Assembly (NCBI GenBank): GCA_021158125.1
Contig: JAGGVF010000019.1
Location: 20,204-84,203, forward strand
Reading direction: 5' to 3'
Length of the DNA: 64,000 nt
DNA from: Candidatus Bathyarchaeota archaeon
GTDB lineage: Archaea; Thermoproteota; Bathyarchaeia; Bathyarchaeales; WUQV01
Position numbers and translations under genes: made by a program. Below the pieces are notes generated by a model. That model made no database searches, had not been told where the DNA came from, and worked only from the letters and a program-made list of their open reading frames with translations. This document shows positions 18,449 to 25,954 of this stretch, piece by piece (the first letter of the stretch is position 1; each line of letters opens with the position of its first letter).

Positions 18449-19714
18449 CTATTGGTGAGTAGCAGTTTTTTCAATTACCTCCTCGTAAAGTTCAATTGTT
18501 TTTTTGGCTATGATGTCCCATGTGAAGTTTTCTAAAACTCTTTTTCTTCCGTTTTTCCCCAACTGCTCTTTTTTAGCCGGGTCTTTAATTGCGTTAACTA
18601 TTCCCCAAGCGATATCCTTTGGGTCATTAGGATTAATGTGAAATCCGCATTGTTCAGGACCGTTTGGGATGACTATTTCTCTCATTCCACTTACTCCTCT
18701 AGCTCCGACGACAACTGGTTTTTCCATGCTCATGGCCTCTAAAGTTACTATTCCAAACGGTTCGTAGAGACTTGGGAAAACAGCTACGTCGCATGCTGCA
18801 TAATGTATGATGCGTTCTTCTTCCGGTATAAATTCGAAGCGAAGTTTGACAGCGTCTTGCAGTTTAAGGTTTTCAACGAGTTTTTCTAAGTATTCTTGCA
18901 TGTCTCCCATACCGACTACGACAAGTTTTGCGTTTGGAATCTCCTTAAGAACATGCTGCATGGCCATGACTAACTTGTCAACTCCCTTAACCCAGACGAG
19001 TCTTCCAATGAAAAATATCATTAAATCTTCTTCTTTCAAGCCGTACTTTTGTCTGATTTGGGCTATTTCCCTTTTGCTAACCTTATTCGGATTATATTTT
19101 TCCGGGTCAACCCCGTTGTAGCACACTCTGATTTTTTCCTCTGGAAATCCAAGTTGTTTTAGCTCTTCTTTCATTGCGTTTGAAACTGTTATGACCATGT
19201 CGGCTGTTTTTCCACCTCTAAGTTCCAAATTGCTTATTACTTCTGAACCGTCCCCTAGAGTTCTTCCCTTTTCTGTTGAGTGAACGTGAAAAACAAGTGG
19301 AAGTTTAAGCTCCCTCTTTATTGCTGCTCCAGCTATTATTGAGAGCCAATCATGGGCGACAACCAAGTCGAATTTGAATTCGTCTTTTCTTACAAGTTCA
19401 TTTATGAGTTTTGAGGCGCTCAAATAGTTGTACATCAAAACTTTCGAGAAAAATTGTAGGCCCCTTCCCCATTTCTTCACGTCTTCCGCTACTACGTCTG
19501 GAAGGGAATCTGAAATGTCAATATGTATCGGCCTATGAATTTCTATGCCCCTCCATATTTCCCTAGTTGGAAGGCTTCCCTCATCGTCGTTCATTGTGAA
19601 AACTGTCACATCGTGATCTAGCAGAACGAACTTACGTGTTATTTCAGTTGCGTAAGTTCCGAGTCCTCCAACTATCTTTGGAGGATATTCGTAAACAAGC
19701 ACAGCAATTTTCAT
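18449..19714 (-). CDS. GT4 glycosyltransferase, glycogen-synthase-like (second copy)
   Basis: A 421-residue GT-B enzyme starting MKIAVLVYEYPPKIVGGLGTY, the same opening as the gene at 13370. Other landmarks are VAHDWLSIIAGAA, FIGRLVWVKGVDKLV and VFPSLYEPFGIVTLEAMS. The upstream ATG at 19729 adds five residues outside the family, so 19714 is preferred. It lies 79 bp upstream of pfk, divergent from the wHTH-DUF5752 gene. Two related transferases in one region suggest glycogen synthesis plus another alpha-glucan such as a lipid- or trehalose-type product (inference). Confidence 0.87.
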   Translation of the reverse strand: MKIAVLVYEYPPKIVGGLGTYATEITRKFVLLDHDVTVFTMNDDEGSLPTREIWRGIEIHRPIHIDISDSLPDVVAEDVKKWGRGLQFFSKVLMYNYLSASKLINELVRKDEFKFDLVVAHDWLSIIAGAAIKRELKLPLVFHVHSTEKGRTLGDGSEVISNLELRGGKTADMVITVSNAMKEELKQLGFPEEKIRVCYNGVDPEKYNPNKVSKREIAQIRQKYGLKEEDLMIFFIGRLVWVKGVDKLVMAMQHVLKEIPNAKLVVVGMGDMQEYLEKLVENLKLQDAVKLRFEFIPEEERIIHYAACDVAVFPSLYEPFGIVTLEAMSMEKPVVVGARGVSGMREIVIPNGPEQCGFHINPNDPKDIAWGIVNAIKDPAKKEQLGKNGRKRVLENFTWDIIAKKTIELYEEVIEKTATHQ

Positions 19715-19862
19715 TAGTTCTCGCTCCATCTGGAATTAATCATTAGACTAAACACCGTTGTGGATAGCACTATAGCCTCCTCTCATATTCAAGCGTTTCC
19801 CTTAACAGCAAAATTGAAAAGGCAATTGACGTTAAATATACCAATAGAATAAACTTCTAGAG

Positions 19863-20429
19863 GTGTTCTCTACGCAATTAAATGCGCCTAAGAGAAAAAT
19901 ACTAGAATTATTGTGGAAGGAGTCTAAGCCATTAAAACCTAAAGAAATTTCACGAAAAATAAGAGGTTTAGGCTTTCCGGCGACCATGATGCACCTTTTA
20001 GGCCTAAAAAAGATGGGCCTAGTTGAATGTCCAGATAAAGGGTTTTATAAAATAACTGAACTCGGAGAGAAAGCATTAGGTTTTAGACAATTAACAAAAG
20101 AATCCATAAAGGCGCTCTTAACTCCAACTTCAACTGAAAAAGCTTTTCACTTCTATGCAGGGCCAAACAATTATCTTAACATTTACGCAACAGACCTGAA
20201 AGATTTTTGTCAAAAAATAATGCAAGTTGACATACGCTCAGTTGAGTTTCACACTCTCCGCAGGGACTTCGAAAACTGGTTTAGGGGACTAGGCGACCTT
20301 GAACTTGCCAAGAAAATGGAGTTTATCCGTGAAGAAGGTATAGCCGACGAAGAGCTAAGAAGAGAAATATGCGAAACAGTAAGAAAAAGATGCGAAGAAC
20401 TGGAAGGATTACTTCAACAGCTAGGCTAG
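19863..20429 (+). CDS. wHTH protein with C-terminal DUF5752-like domain
   Basis: A 188-residue protein starting at GTG. Residues about 8-75 form a winged helix (PKRKILELLWKESKPLKP, GLGFPATMMHLL, LVECPDKGFYKIT). Residues about 90-188 (AFHFYAGPNNYLNIYATDLKDF, RSVEFHTLRRDFENWFRGLG) resemble the C-terminal extension of the GH57 protein at 13050-13373. This links a DNA-binding head to the same sensor-like domain used by the amylase, so it probably controls the sugar genes. Its end overlaps the convergent fbp gene by 4 bp. Confidence 0.75.
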   Translation: MFSTQLNAPKRKILELLWKESKPLKPKEISRKIRGLGFPATMMHLLGLKKMGLVECPDKGFYKITELGEKALGFRQLTKESIKALLTPTSTEKAFHFYAGPNNYLNIYATDLKDFCQKIMQVDIRSVEFHTLRRDFENWFRGLGDLELAKKMEFIREEGIADEELRREICETVRKRCEELEGLLQQLG

Positions 20430-21541
20430 ATTGGCTTAAATCTGTCTCGAAGTTTCTCCAAAACCTTTGGAAGGGTAGTGTACTCCATAGATTCGGGGCT
20501 TAACCTGGCAGGCTCAAATTCTCCCATCCTTCGAATCACAGCTGTATAGTTTATTGCTTCTTTACGGGCTAAATCAAAAGCCGGATCATCAAATAAGTCA
20601 GTTATTAACGGCCTCCCACTATCATCACATGCAATCTTTCCATTCGAAACCTGGAAACCTATCCCCACAATTCTCGGCGGACCGTCAAAAACTGTGCATT
20701 TGCTGTCTTTTAGGCTTACTGGCATTAATGGTCCCCAGTGGCTGCCTCTCATCCATCCTTCAACAAAGTAGCTGTGAAGAAACGGCATTAAAATCTCACC
20801 TAAAGCTGGAAGGCCATGCTGAGCCCTAATAATCATTACTGGATCGTCCTTTCCTACATACTTTCCAGCTATAAGCGAAAGCTTTGTTGTGCTTGTTGAA
20901 GCGCACAGCATATCGTCTCTTGCTCTCCAAACATGAGAAATTATATAGTTTTGAGGCGAGCCTATTAGGGCTAAGAGATCATACATTTCCTCTGGACATT
21001 TGAGGACAACTTTTTCATGCCTTTTAAGGTCCATAACCTCAAATTTGAAGCCCCCAGCCATATTCGGGTCTATTATAAGTCCCGCCGTGTTGAAGGGATC
21101 CGCGAAAATCTTGAATAGTGGAAAGTTAAACGCTCCAACGGATGTTTTATCAGCTGCAAATACCGTTATTGGATCTGACGCTCTTTCTTCAATTTCCATC
21201 TCGGCGACTCCCGGCCCCAATCCTCTAATGTTTCCGCTAAAAGCTTCTTTTAGTAAGTCTTGACCTGCTCCATAGAGTTTTAGGCTTAAGGCTTTTTCAG
21301 CGGCTTCTTTAAATGTTTCCCAAGCCAGTTTATGGATTTCTTCGTTTCCCTCTCCTCGGGTGTGAACCATTAGAAGTTCGAGGTCGTCTCCAGCGTTAAA
21401 AACGAAATGGCTGTTTATCAGCCCTGTCTCTTCAGCCTGTTTAAGCTTTCTCTTCCCTATTTCCAGTAAAGGTTTAGGTACAACATGGTGACCTGCAAGA
21501 GAGCCAACGTCGCATTTAATAACTGTAATTGTTGTTCTCAA
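20426..21541 (-). CDS. fbp: Fructose-1,6-bisphosphate aldolase/phosphatase (bifunctional)
   Basis: A 371-residue archaeal FBPA/P, the unidirectional gluconeogenic enzyme that makes F6P directly from triose phosphates. The N-terminus TVIKCDVGSLAGHHVVP carries the metal-binding Asp and His. NAGDDLELLM, DPFNTAGLIIDPNMAGGF, PVMIIRAQHGLPALGEI and GPPRIVGIGFQV are family hallmarks. Together with tpiA, the class II aldolase and PPi-PFK it completes the upper glycolysis/gluconeogenesis loop here. Confidence 0.96.
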   Translation of the reverse strand: MRTTITVIKCDVGSLAGHHVVPKPLLEIGKRKLKQAEETGLINSHFVFNAGDDLELLMVHTRGEGNEEIHKLAWETFKEAAEKALSLKLYGAGQDLLKEAFSGNIRGLGPGVAEMEIEERASDPITVFAADKTSVGAFNFPLFKIFADPFNTAGLIIDPNMAGGFKFEVMDLKRHEKVVLKCPEEMYDLLALIGSPQNYIISHVWRARDDMLCASTSTTKLSLIAGKYVGKDDPVMIIRAQHGLPALGEILMPFLHSYFVEGWMRGSHWGPLMPVSLKDSKCTVFDGPPRIVGIGFQVSNGKIACDDSGRPLITDLFDDPAFDLARKEAINYTAVIRRMGEFEPARLSPESMEYTTLPKVLEKLRDRFKPI

Positions 21542-21669
21542 CGGATCATCCTCCTAATACACGAATCAGAATTTAAGGTTCAACTTTTTAAAACTTCCTA
21601 CAAGGCTAAGCATTTAAGGTTATAAACACGAATATCAACTGTAACGTAGATTGTGGTCTAGGGATAGAT

Positions 21670-22173
21670 ATGGGAAAACTAATTTCAATATCAGCTAAAA
21701 TACCGGAAGAAGTTTATAAAGAACTCGTTTTAAGAGTTTCAGAAGGCGAAAGAAGCAACTTCATAAGGGAAGCAATAATAGAGAAGCTGCAGAAGATTCC
21801 ACGTCCAGATAAAATTCTGGAACTTGAAAAAAGAATTAAAAAACTTGAAGACGAACTTTCAAATCTAAAAAAGTATTTGGCTGACCTTGAAATCTTAACA
21901 TATGAAAGGGGAGGAGTCAACCCCCACCAATTCTGCCTAGACCAGATTGACCACAAAATAATCGACTACCTAATACACTATAAAGGTGCAACAACCCCGG
22001 AACTAGCCGAACACACAAAAACAAACCGATGGTTAGTGCTAAACAGACTAAGAAGAATACAAAGGCTTTCTAAAAGGCAACTTGGGAAACCAATAGTCGA
22101 ATACTACGCAGGCGAAAAAGCTGGGAAAAGAAAAGCCTGGTGGATAAACACAGAACTTATAGAAACGGAATAG
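21670..22173 (+). CDS. RHH - coiled coil - wHTH transcriptional regulator
   Basis: A 167-residue protein. Residues 1-40 look like a ribbon-helix-helix (ISISAKIPEEVYKEL, SNFIREAIIEKLQK), residues about 46-75 form a charged coiled coil, and residues about 92-160 form a winged helix (IDHKIIDYLIHYKGATTPELAEHTKTNRWLVLNRL, read in part). Two DNA-binding domains on one chain suggest a dimeric regulator. It ends 17 bp before tRNA-Arg. Target unknown. Confidence 0.7.
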   Translation: MGKLISISAKIPEEVYKELVLRVSEGERSNFIREAIIEKLQKIPRPDKILELEKRIKKLEDELSNLKKYLADLEILTYERGGVNPHQFCLDQIDHKIIDYLIHYKGATTPELAEHTKTNRWLVLNRLRRIQRLSKRQLGKPIVEYYAGEKAGKRKAWWINTELIETE

Positions 22174-22190
22174 CTATGTCTGAACTTAAG

Positions 22191-22269
22191 GGGCCCGTGG
22201 CCAAGTCTGGATTAAGGCGCCGGCCTTCGGAGCCGGAGAGCAGGGGTTCAAATCCCCTCGGGCCCGCCA
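22191..22269 (+). tRNA. tRNA-Arg (TCG)
   Basis: The cloverleaf is clear: acceptor GGGCCCG pairs with CGGGCCC, anticodon stem CCGGC/GCCGG encloses loop CTTCGGA with anticodon TCG, and T arm AGGGG-TTCAAAT-CCCCT follows. The discriminator is G and CCA is encoded at 22267-22269. No intron is seen. It reads CGA (and CGG by wobble). Confidence 0.95.
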
Positions 22270-22694
22270 CTCCACAGCTTCATCCTTTTTGTCTCTTCCA
22301 GCGTCACATACGTAATTTCAGATGGAATTATCTGTAAAAGAGTATAGTTTGGGTCATCTACGCTTTTCCAATGTTTTCTGAAAAACTGGCAATGTTTCGC
22401 AAGTTTTGCTTTAATTTGTCTGTCCTTGATTATTTTCGCTAATCCGGTAACTCTTAAACAGCAGTTTCTATTTTTCTTTTTGAATATAAAGGAAAATTCC
22501 ACCTTCGGATTTTTCATTATCTGTTTTACTTTCTCGCTCTCTGTGTCTGTTGTTATCCAAAATTTACCTTCAAAATTAATCAGTGTCACAGGTCTAACTC
22601 GAGGTTGGTTGTCATCTACGGTAGCTAAGAACACATGTTGAAAATTTTTAAGTTGTTTCAGTGCTTCCTTAATATTCTTAGTTTCTTTGGCCAT
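22248..22694 (-). CDS. Pyridoxamine-5'-phosphate-oxidase-like FMN-binding protein
   Basis: A 148-residue split-barrel flavoprotein (PNPOx/general stress protein type): FLATVDDNQPRVRPVTLINFEGKFW, TDTESEKVKQIMKNPKVEFSF, LRVTGLAKII. The specific oxidase or reductase substrate is unknown. Its last seven codons (SGGPEGI) are antisense to the 3' end of tRNA-Arg, so the protein ends inside the tRNA gene. Confidence 0.8.
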   Translation of the reverse strand: MAKETKNIKEALKQLKNFQHVFLATVDDNQPRVRPVTLINFEGKFWITTDTESEKVKQIMKNPKVEFSFIFKKKNRNCCLRVTGLAKIIKDRQIKAKLAKHCQFFRKHWKSVDDPNYTLLQIIPSEITYVTLEETKRMKLWSGGPEGI

Positions 22695-22823
22695 TGCCGA
22701 CGCTTTATGGTTCCTTTATGTTGATATAAAACTTTTGATAAAAGGGCTAAAGCCAATTGTTAAAGAGTCCATGTGTTCTAAACACTAGATTTTTATGTAG
22801 TATGGCCGTTTATTGTCTTGAAA

Positions 22824-23456
22824 ATGAGTGATTCTAAGGTTAGACATGTGCTTGAGGCTATTTTCACGGTTTTGATATTTGCTTTACAGAATATAGTTTA
22901 TGGAGGATATTCCATCAGTATAATGTTTATTCCGTTGTTTGCCTACATCGCATTATTAACGACTGCCTATCCAAACTTGGAGCGAGATGTAAACATATTA
23001 TTTTTCTCAAAGGAATTCATTGTCGGTAGGGTAATTGCTCTGATAGGATTCGTTATATTCTTCATAGCGGGAGTTCAACTTCTTAAGGGCTACATAAAAC
23101 GCAGCGGACTCGTCAAGACTGGACTATACTCCATAGTCAGGCATCCTCAATATACGGGAATAATAATTATTGCTCTTGGATTAACTGTAATGGTCCAAAC
23201 GTTAAGCCGAAATCCGCAGACTGTATTTATGTGGTTTGTACAGGTTTTGGGGTACGTATTTCTTGCTTGGTATGAGGAACAATGCCTCAAGAAGAAATTT
23301 AGAGGAGAATATCAACGGTACAAAGTAAATGTTCCATTTATGTACCCAATTAAATGTCCATCAAAGATTCCCGAAATAGCTTTTACAATCTTTTTAACGT
23401 TGATAGTCGCATTTTTACTTTTAATTTTTCCTTACGACATCATTAGATTTCATTAA
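22824..23456 (+). CDS. Isoprenylcysteine carboxyl methyltransferase-like membrane protein
   Basis: About 210 residues with four to five hydrophobic helices. The C-terminal half has the ICMT/PEMT SAM-binding signature LVKTGLYSIVRHPQYTGIIII and later AWYEEQCLKKKFRGEYQRYK. The substrate is probably a lipid or small hydrophobic thiol. ATG at 22824 is preferred over TTG at 22818. Confidence 0.8.
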   Translation: MSDSKVRHVLEAIFTVLIFALQNIVYGGYSISIMFIPLFAYIALLTTAYPNLERDVNILFFSKEFIVGRVIALIGFVIFFIAGVQLLKGYIKRSGLVKTGLYSIVRHPQYTGIIIIALGLTVMVQTLSRNPQTVFMWFVQVLGYVFLAWYEEQCLKKKFRGEYQRYKVNVPFMYPIKCPSKIPEIAFTIFLTLIVAFLLLIFPYDIIRFH

Positions 23457-23547
23457 AATAAATTGTATAAAACTCATTGTTCGTTAATTGAAGTCTCAAA
23501 GTTTAACTTTAATAAGTTGAGATTGTTAGCATAACGGAGAGGTTTGG

Positions 23548-24164
23548 TTGAAACGTGAAAATGAAAAGTTATTGAGAACCTTTATAATTGTATTTTTTGT
23601 TTCTGGTTTTTTAACGAAGCTGCTTTCCGAGTTTCTTCATGAGATTGGCCACGGAATATTTGTTATAATTTTTGGTGGGAGAATTTTGGAAATTTATGTT
23701 AGTCCTTTTTGGCCGTTTCAGCTTTCTTGGATAAGATGGAGCTTGCCAGCGAATGTTGGGGATTTTGAGCTTTCGGTTATTTATGCTGGTGGCATCGTCT
23801 TATGCCTTACAGTTTCCTTTAGCTTGCAATTCTTCCTGGTTTTCAGAAAATATTCTTGGATTAAGTCTTTGTCCCTTGCGTGGTTGAGTTTTTGGTGCTT
23901 TCTGAATGGGACTGGCTATCTAATCCTCGGCGGGTTAGTTCCATTTGGAGACTTGAAAAGCTTATAGAGCTTGGAAGTTTAACATGGTTTAGCTCGCTGG
24001 TTGCTGGATTATTATTGTTTGCAGCAGGTTTTCTCATGTTATCCAAAATTTTCTTCAATATTTTTTCAGAGTTCTTCTCTATAAGAGCAAGTAAGTTTGC
24101 AGTTATGCTTTTCTGGATGCAAATCCCATTTTACTGCATTCCCATTTTAGTTTCATGGATGTGA
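23548..24164 (+). pseudogene. M50-type membrane metalloprotease, frame broken near 23958
   Basis: The first frame (23548-23967, TTG start behind GGAGAGG) carries the zinc motif HEIGH in EFLHEIGHGIFVIIFGG and ends just after GYLILGGLVPFGD, the position of the second metal ligand in M50 proteases. The natural continuation, LIELGSLTWFSSLVAGLLLFAAG with another transmembrane helix, lies in a second frame to 24164. The break is at TTGAAAAGC, where one more A restores a 205-residue protein. This could be a real lesion, a sequencing error in an A run, or -1 slippage. Confidence 0.7.
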
Positions 24165-24300
24165 TGGCGATTGCAGACTATAATTATGCTTGAAGGAGCT
24201 AATCGTCATGCCTTCTAAAATGTTATTTAATCAAGAAAGCGGAAAACGAGGATTTGTTAAGGTTTGTGTATAACGTCTGTGGATTGAACGCCCAGCGGCA

Positions 24301-24846
24301 TTAGCCGAATCTGACTATTTGAAATGGAATAGTTTTTGGTTTGGTTAGTTGTTGGATTATTAAATTGCTTACGTTGGCTGTGCTATAGCGTTGAATTTGA
24401 TTATATCCGAGAGCTATTTGGATGAATTCTGGGATTGTCTTTTCAATTAAGCTTTGTGAAGGTTTTCCCCAGCGTATTCCGATGCAGTTTGGGTCTATGT
24501 AAATGTAGAATTTTTTGCCGTTATATTTGAAGATTGCCTGTCTTTCTTGGCCGTATCTTGGATATGTGTAAATTTTGAATGGCCACAGTTTGCATGCTTG
24601 AGGTTTTAAGCTGTTTTGTAAACTGCAAATCCAGAAGTTGCCCACTTTACGTAAGAACACGCATGAGCCGTCGCTTCTACGTTTAAGAAACATTTTGTTT
24701 AATCCTGGGACTGTAACTTCAACACCGTAGGTTTTGACTATGTTTAGCCATTCGTTGAATCTTAGGGCTACGTCATATTCTTTGCAGCATATTCCGCAAG
24801 CAATGCACCGCCAACTGTTGACGTAAGTCCATGGAACCGGCCGCAT
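24301..24846 (-). CDS. YkgJ-family cysteine cluster protein
   Basis: A 181-residue protein with the CxxCGxCC motif (WRCIACGICC) at residues 13-20 and the later C...CxxWPF pattern (ICSLQNSLKPQACKLWPFKI). These are the metal- or Fe-S-binding cysteines of the YkgJ/UPF0153 family. Function unknown. Confidence 0.8.
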   Translation of the reverse strand: MRPVPWTYVNSWRCIACGICCKEYDVALRFNEWLNIVKTYGVEVTVPGLNKMFLKRRSDGSCVFLRKVGNFWICSLQNSLKPQACKLWPFKIYTYPRYGQERQAIFKYNGKKFYIYIDPNCIGIRWGKPSQSLIEKTIPEFIQIALGYNQIQRYSTANVSNLIIQQLTKPKTIPFQIVRFG

Positions 24847-24909
24847 TTCCCTTCAACCGTTGTTTGCAAGCTACCTTTTAACCTAAATGAAACTTGCCAA
24901 GTATAAATT

Positions 24910-25326
24910 TCACGTTTCCATATAAGGCATTAATCTTTTAACTATCTCTTCGGGAATTTTTGTGGCTTTCATAGAATTCTTATCTACAGCGACTACTACT
25001 AAGTGTCCTTCTGCGGCCAGCTTCTCTTCAGTCTTATTGTAGACTTTAAACAAGTATTTGACGGCTTTTTCCCTAATTTCCTTAATTGAAAGTTCTATTT
25101 CAACTAAGTCGTTGAATTTAAGCGGATTTCTATAGTTGCAGTGGGCTTCAACTCTTGGAAGTATTATTGAGCTTTCCCGGGAAAGGCTTTCAAAACTGAA
25201 TCCTAGACTTCTGTAGAATTCTTCCTCCGCCCTTTCGAAGTATCTGAAATAGTTGGAAAAATGCACTATTTGGGCGGCGTCCGTGTCTACCCAGCTTACT
25301 CTGAACGTTGTTTTAAAGGTTGGCAT
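24910..25326 (-). CDS. Acyl-CoA thioesterase, 4HBT/YbgC family
   Basis: A 138-residue hotdog-fold protein. The YbgC/4-hydroxybenzoyl-CoA thioesterase signature VSWVDTDAAQIVHFSNYFRYFERAEEEFYR (here given in part) carries the catalytic Asp. The substrate acyl-CoA is unknown. Confidence 0.85.
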   Translation of the reverse strand: MPTFKTTFRVSWVDTDAAQIVHFSNYFRYFERAEEEFYRSLGFSFESLSRESSIILPRVEAHCNYRNPLKFNDLVEIELSIKEIREKAVKYLFKVYNKTEEKLAAEGHLVVVAVDKNSMKATKIPEEIVKRLMPYMET

Positions 25327-25410
25327 AGTTTGTTTTAAGGCTTGGAAGAAATTAAATTTGACGGTTTTTAAGGCTGACTACTTAAATAAAAGGAGGAGGC
25401 TAGGTTTGTG

Positions 25411-25629
25411 TTATAGCTCTATTCCTTCGGTGCCCATCTTAGCTTTTGCGACAACTGCCCTGAACTTTTTTCCGCAGTTTGGGCATTCGTACATTCCAAA
25501 TATAGTTACTGTGATTCTCATTTTCTTGTCGGGGAAGGGGGCTACTAGCTCCCACGTTTTATAGGGTTCATTAACTACTGTTCCGCAGTTTGGGCATCTA
25601 TTCTCTCTACTTATTCGTTTCTTCGGCAT
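25411..25629 (-). CDS. Zinc-ribbon Cren7-like small chromatin protein (copy 2)
   Basis: A 72-residue basic protein with two CPNCG knuckles (residues 12-16 and 49-53). The segment from TWELVAPF to YECPNCGKKFRAVV follows the beta-barrel pattern of crenarchaeal Cren7 (W..AP...K...IGLF...TGK.FR), with the zinc knuckle replacing the PETGK turn. It lies 15 bp downstream of the paralogue at 25645-25815. Its role as a DNA-binding chromatin protein is inference. The alternative is a generic zinc-ribbon protein. Confidence 0.6.
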   Translation of the reverse strand: MPKKRISRENRCPNCGTVVNEPYKTWELVAPFPDKKMRITVTIFGMYECPNCGKKFRAVVAKAKMGTEGIEL

Positions 25630-25644
25630 TTTGGATTCGACAGC

Positions 25645-25815
25645 CTAAATCTTCTTCTTGCTTAGTACAGCTCTAAATGTTTTCTTACATTTTGGGCAGT
25701 CGAAAAGTCCAATTTCAAGCTCAGTTCTTTTTCCTTTTCTGTCCGGGCGTCCAGCCATCTTCCACTTTTTCCTCGGCTTCTTTACATTTGTTCCGCAGTT
25801 TGGGCATTTAGCCAT
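25645..25815 (-). CDS. Zinc-ribbon Cren7-like small chromatin protein (copy 1)
   Basis: A 56-residue protein starting MAKCPNCGTNVKKP. Two cysteine pairs (CPNC and CPKC) bracket KKWKMAGRPDRKGKR and the IGLFDCPKCKKTFRAVL strand, which aligns by eye with Cren7. A GGAGG ribosome-binding site precedes ATG at 25815; an upstream ATG at 25851 would add an unlikely Cys-rich leader. Very Lys/Arg-rich, as expected of a DNA-compacting protein. First gene of the tandem pair. Confidence 0.62.
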   Translation of the reverse strand: MAKCPNCGTNVKKPRKKWKMAGRPDRKGKRTELEIGLFDCPKCKKTFRAVLSKKKI

Positions 25816-25954
25816 TACATTTCCTCCATATATGCAGTAACATGGTTTCAATGATAATGAATAAAAGATTTTCCATTGGGACTGAATTGTTGGCCGCTGA
25901 ATAGCTGTTAATCTTTAACATAATTAGCTGGTTAGGAGCTTATCATCAAGTTTT

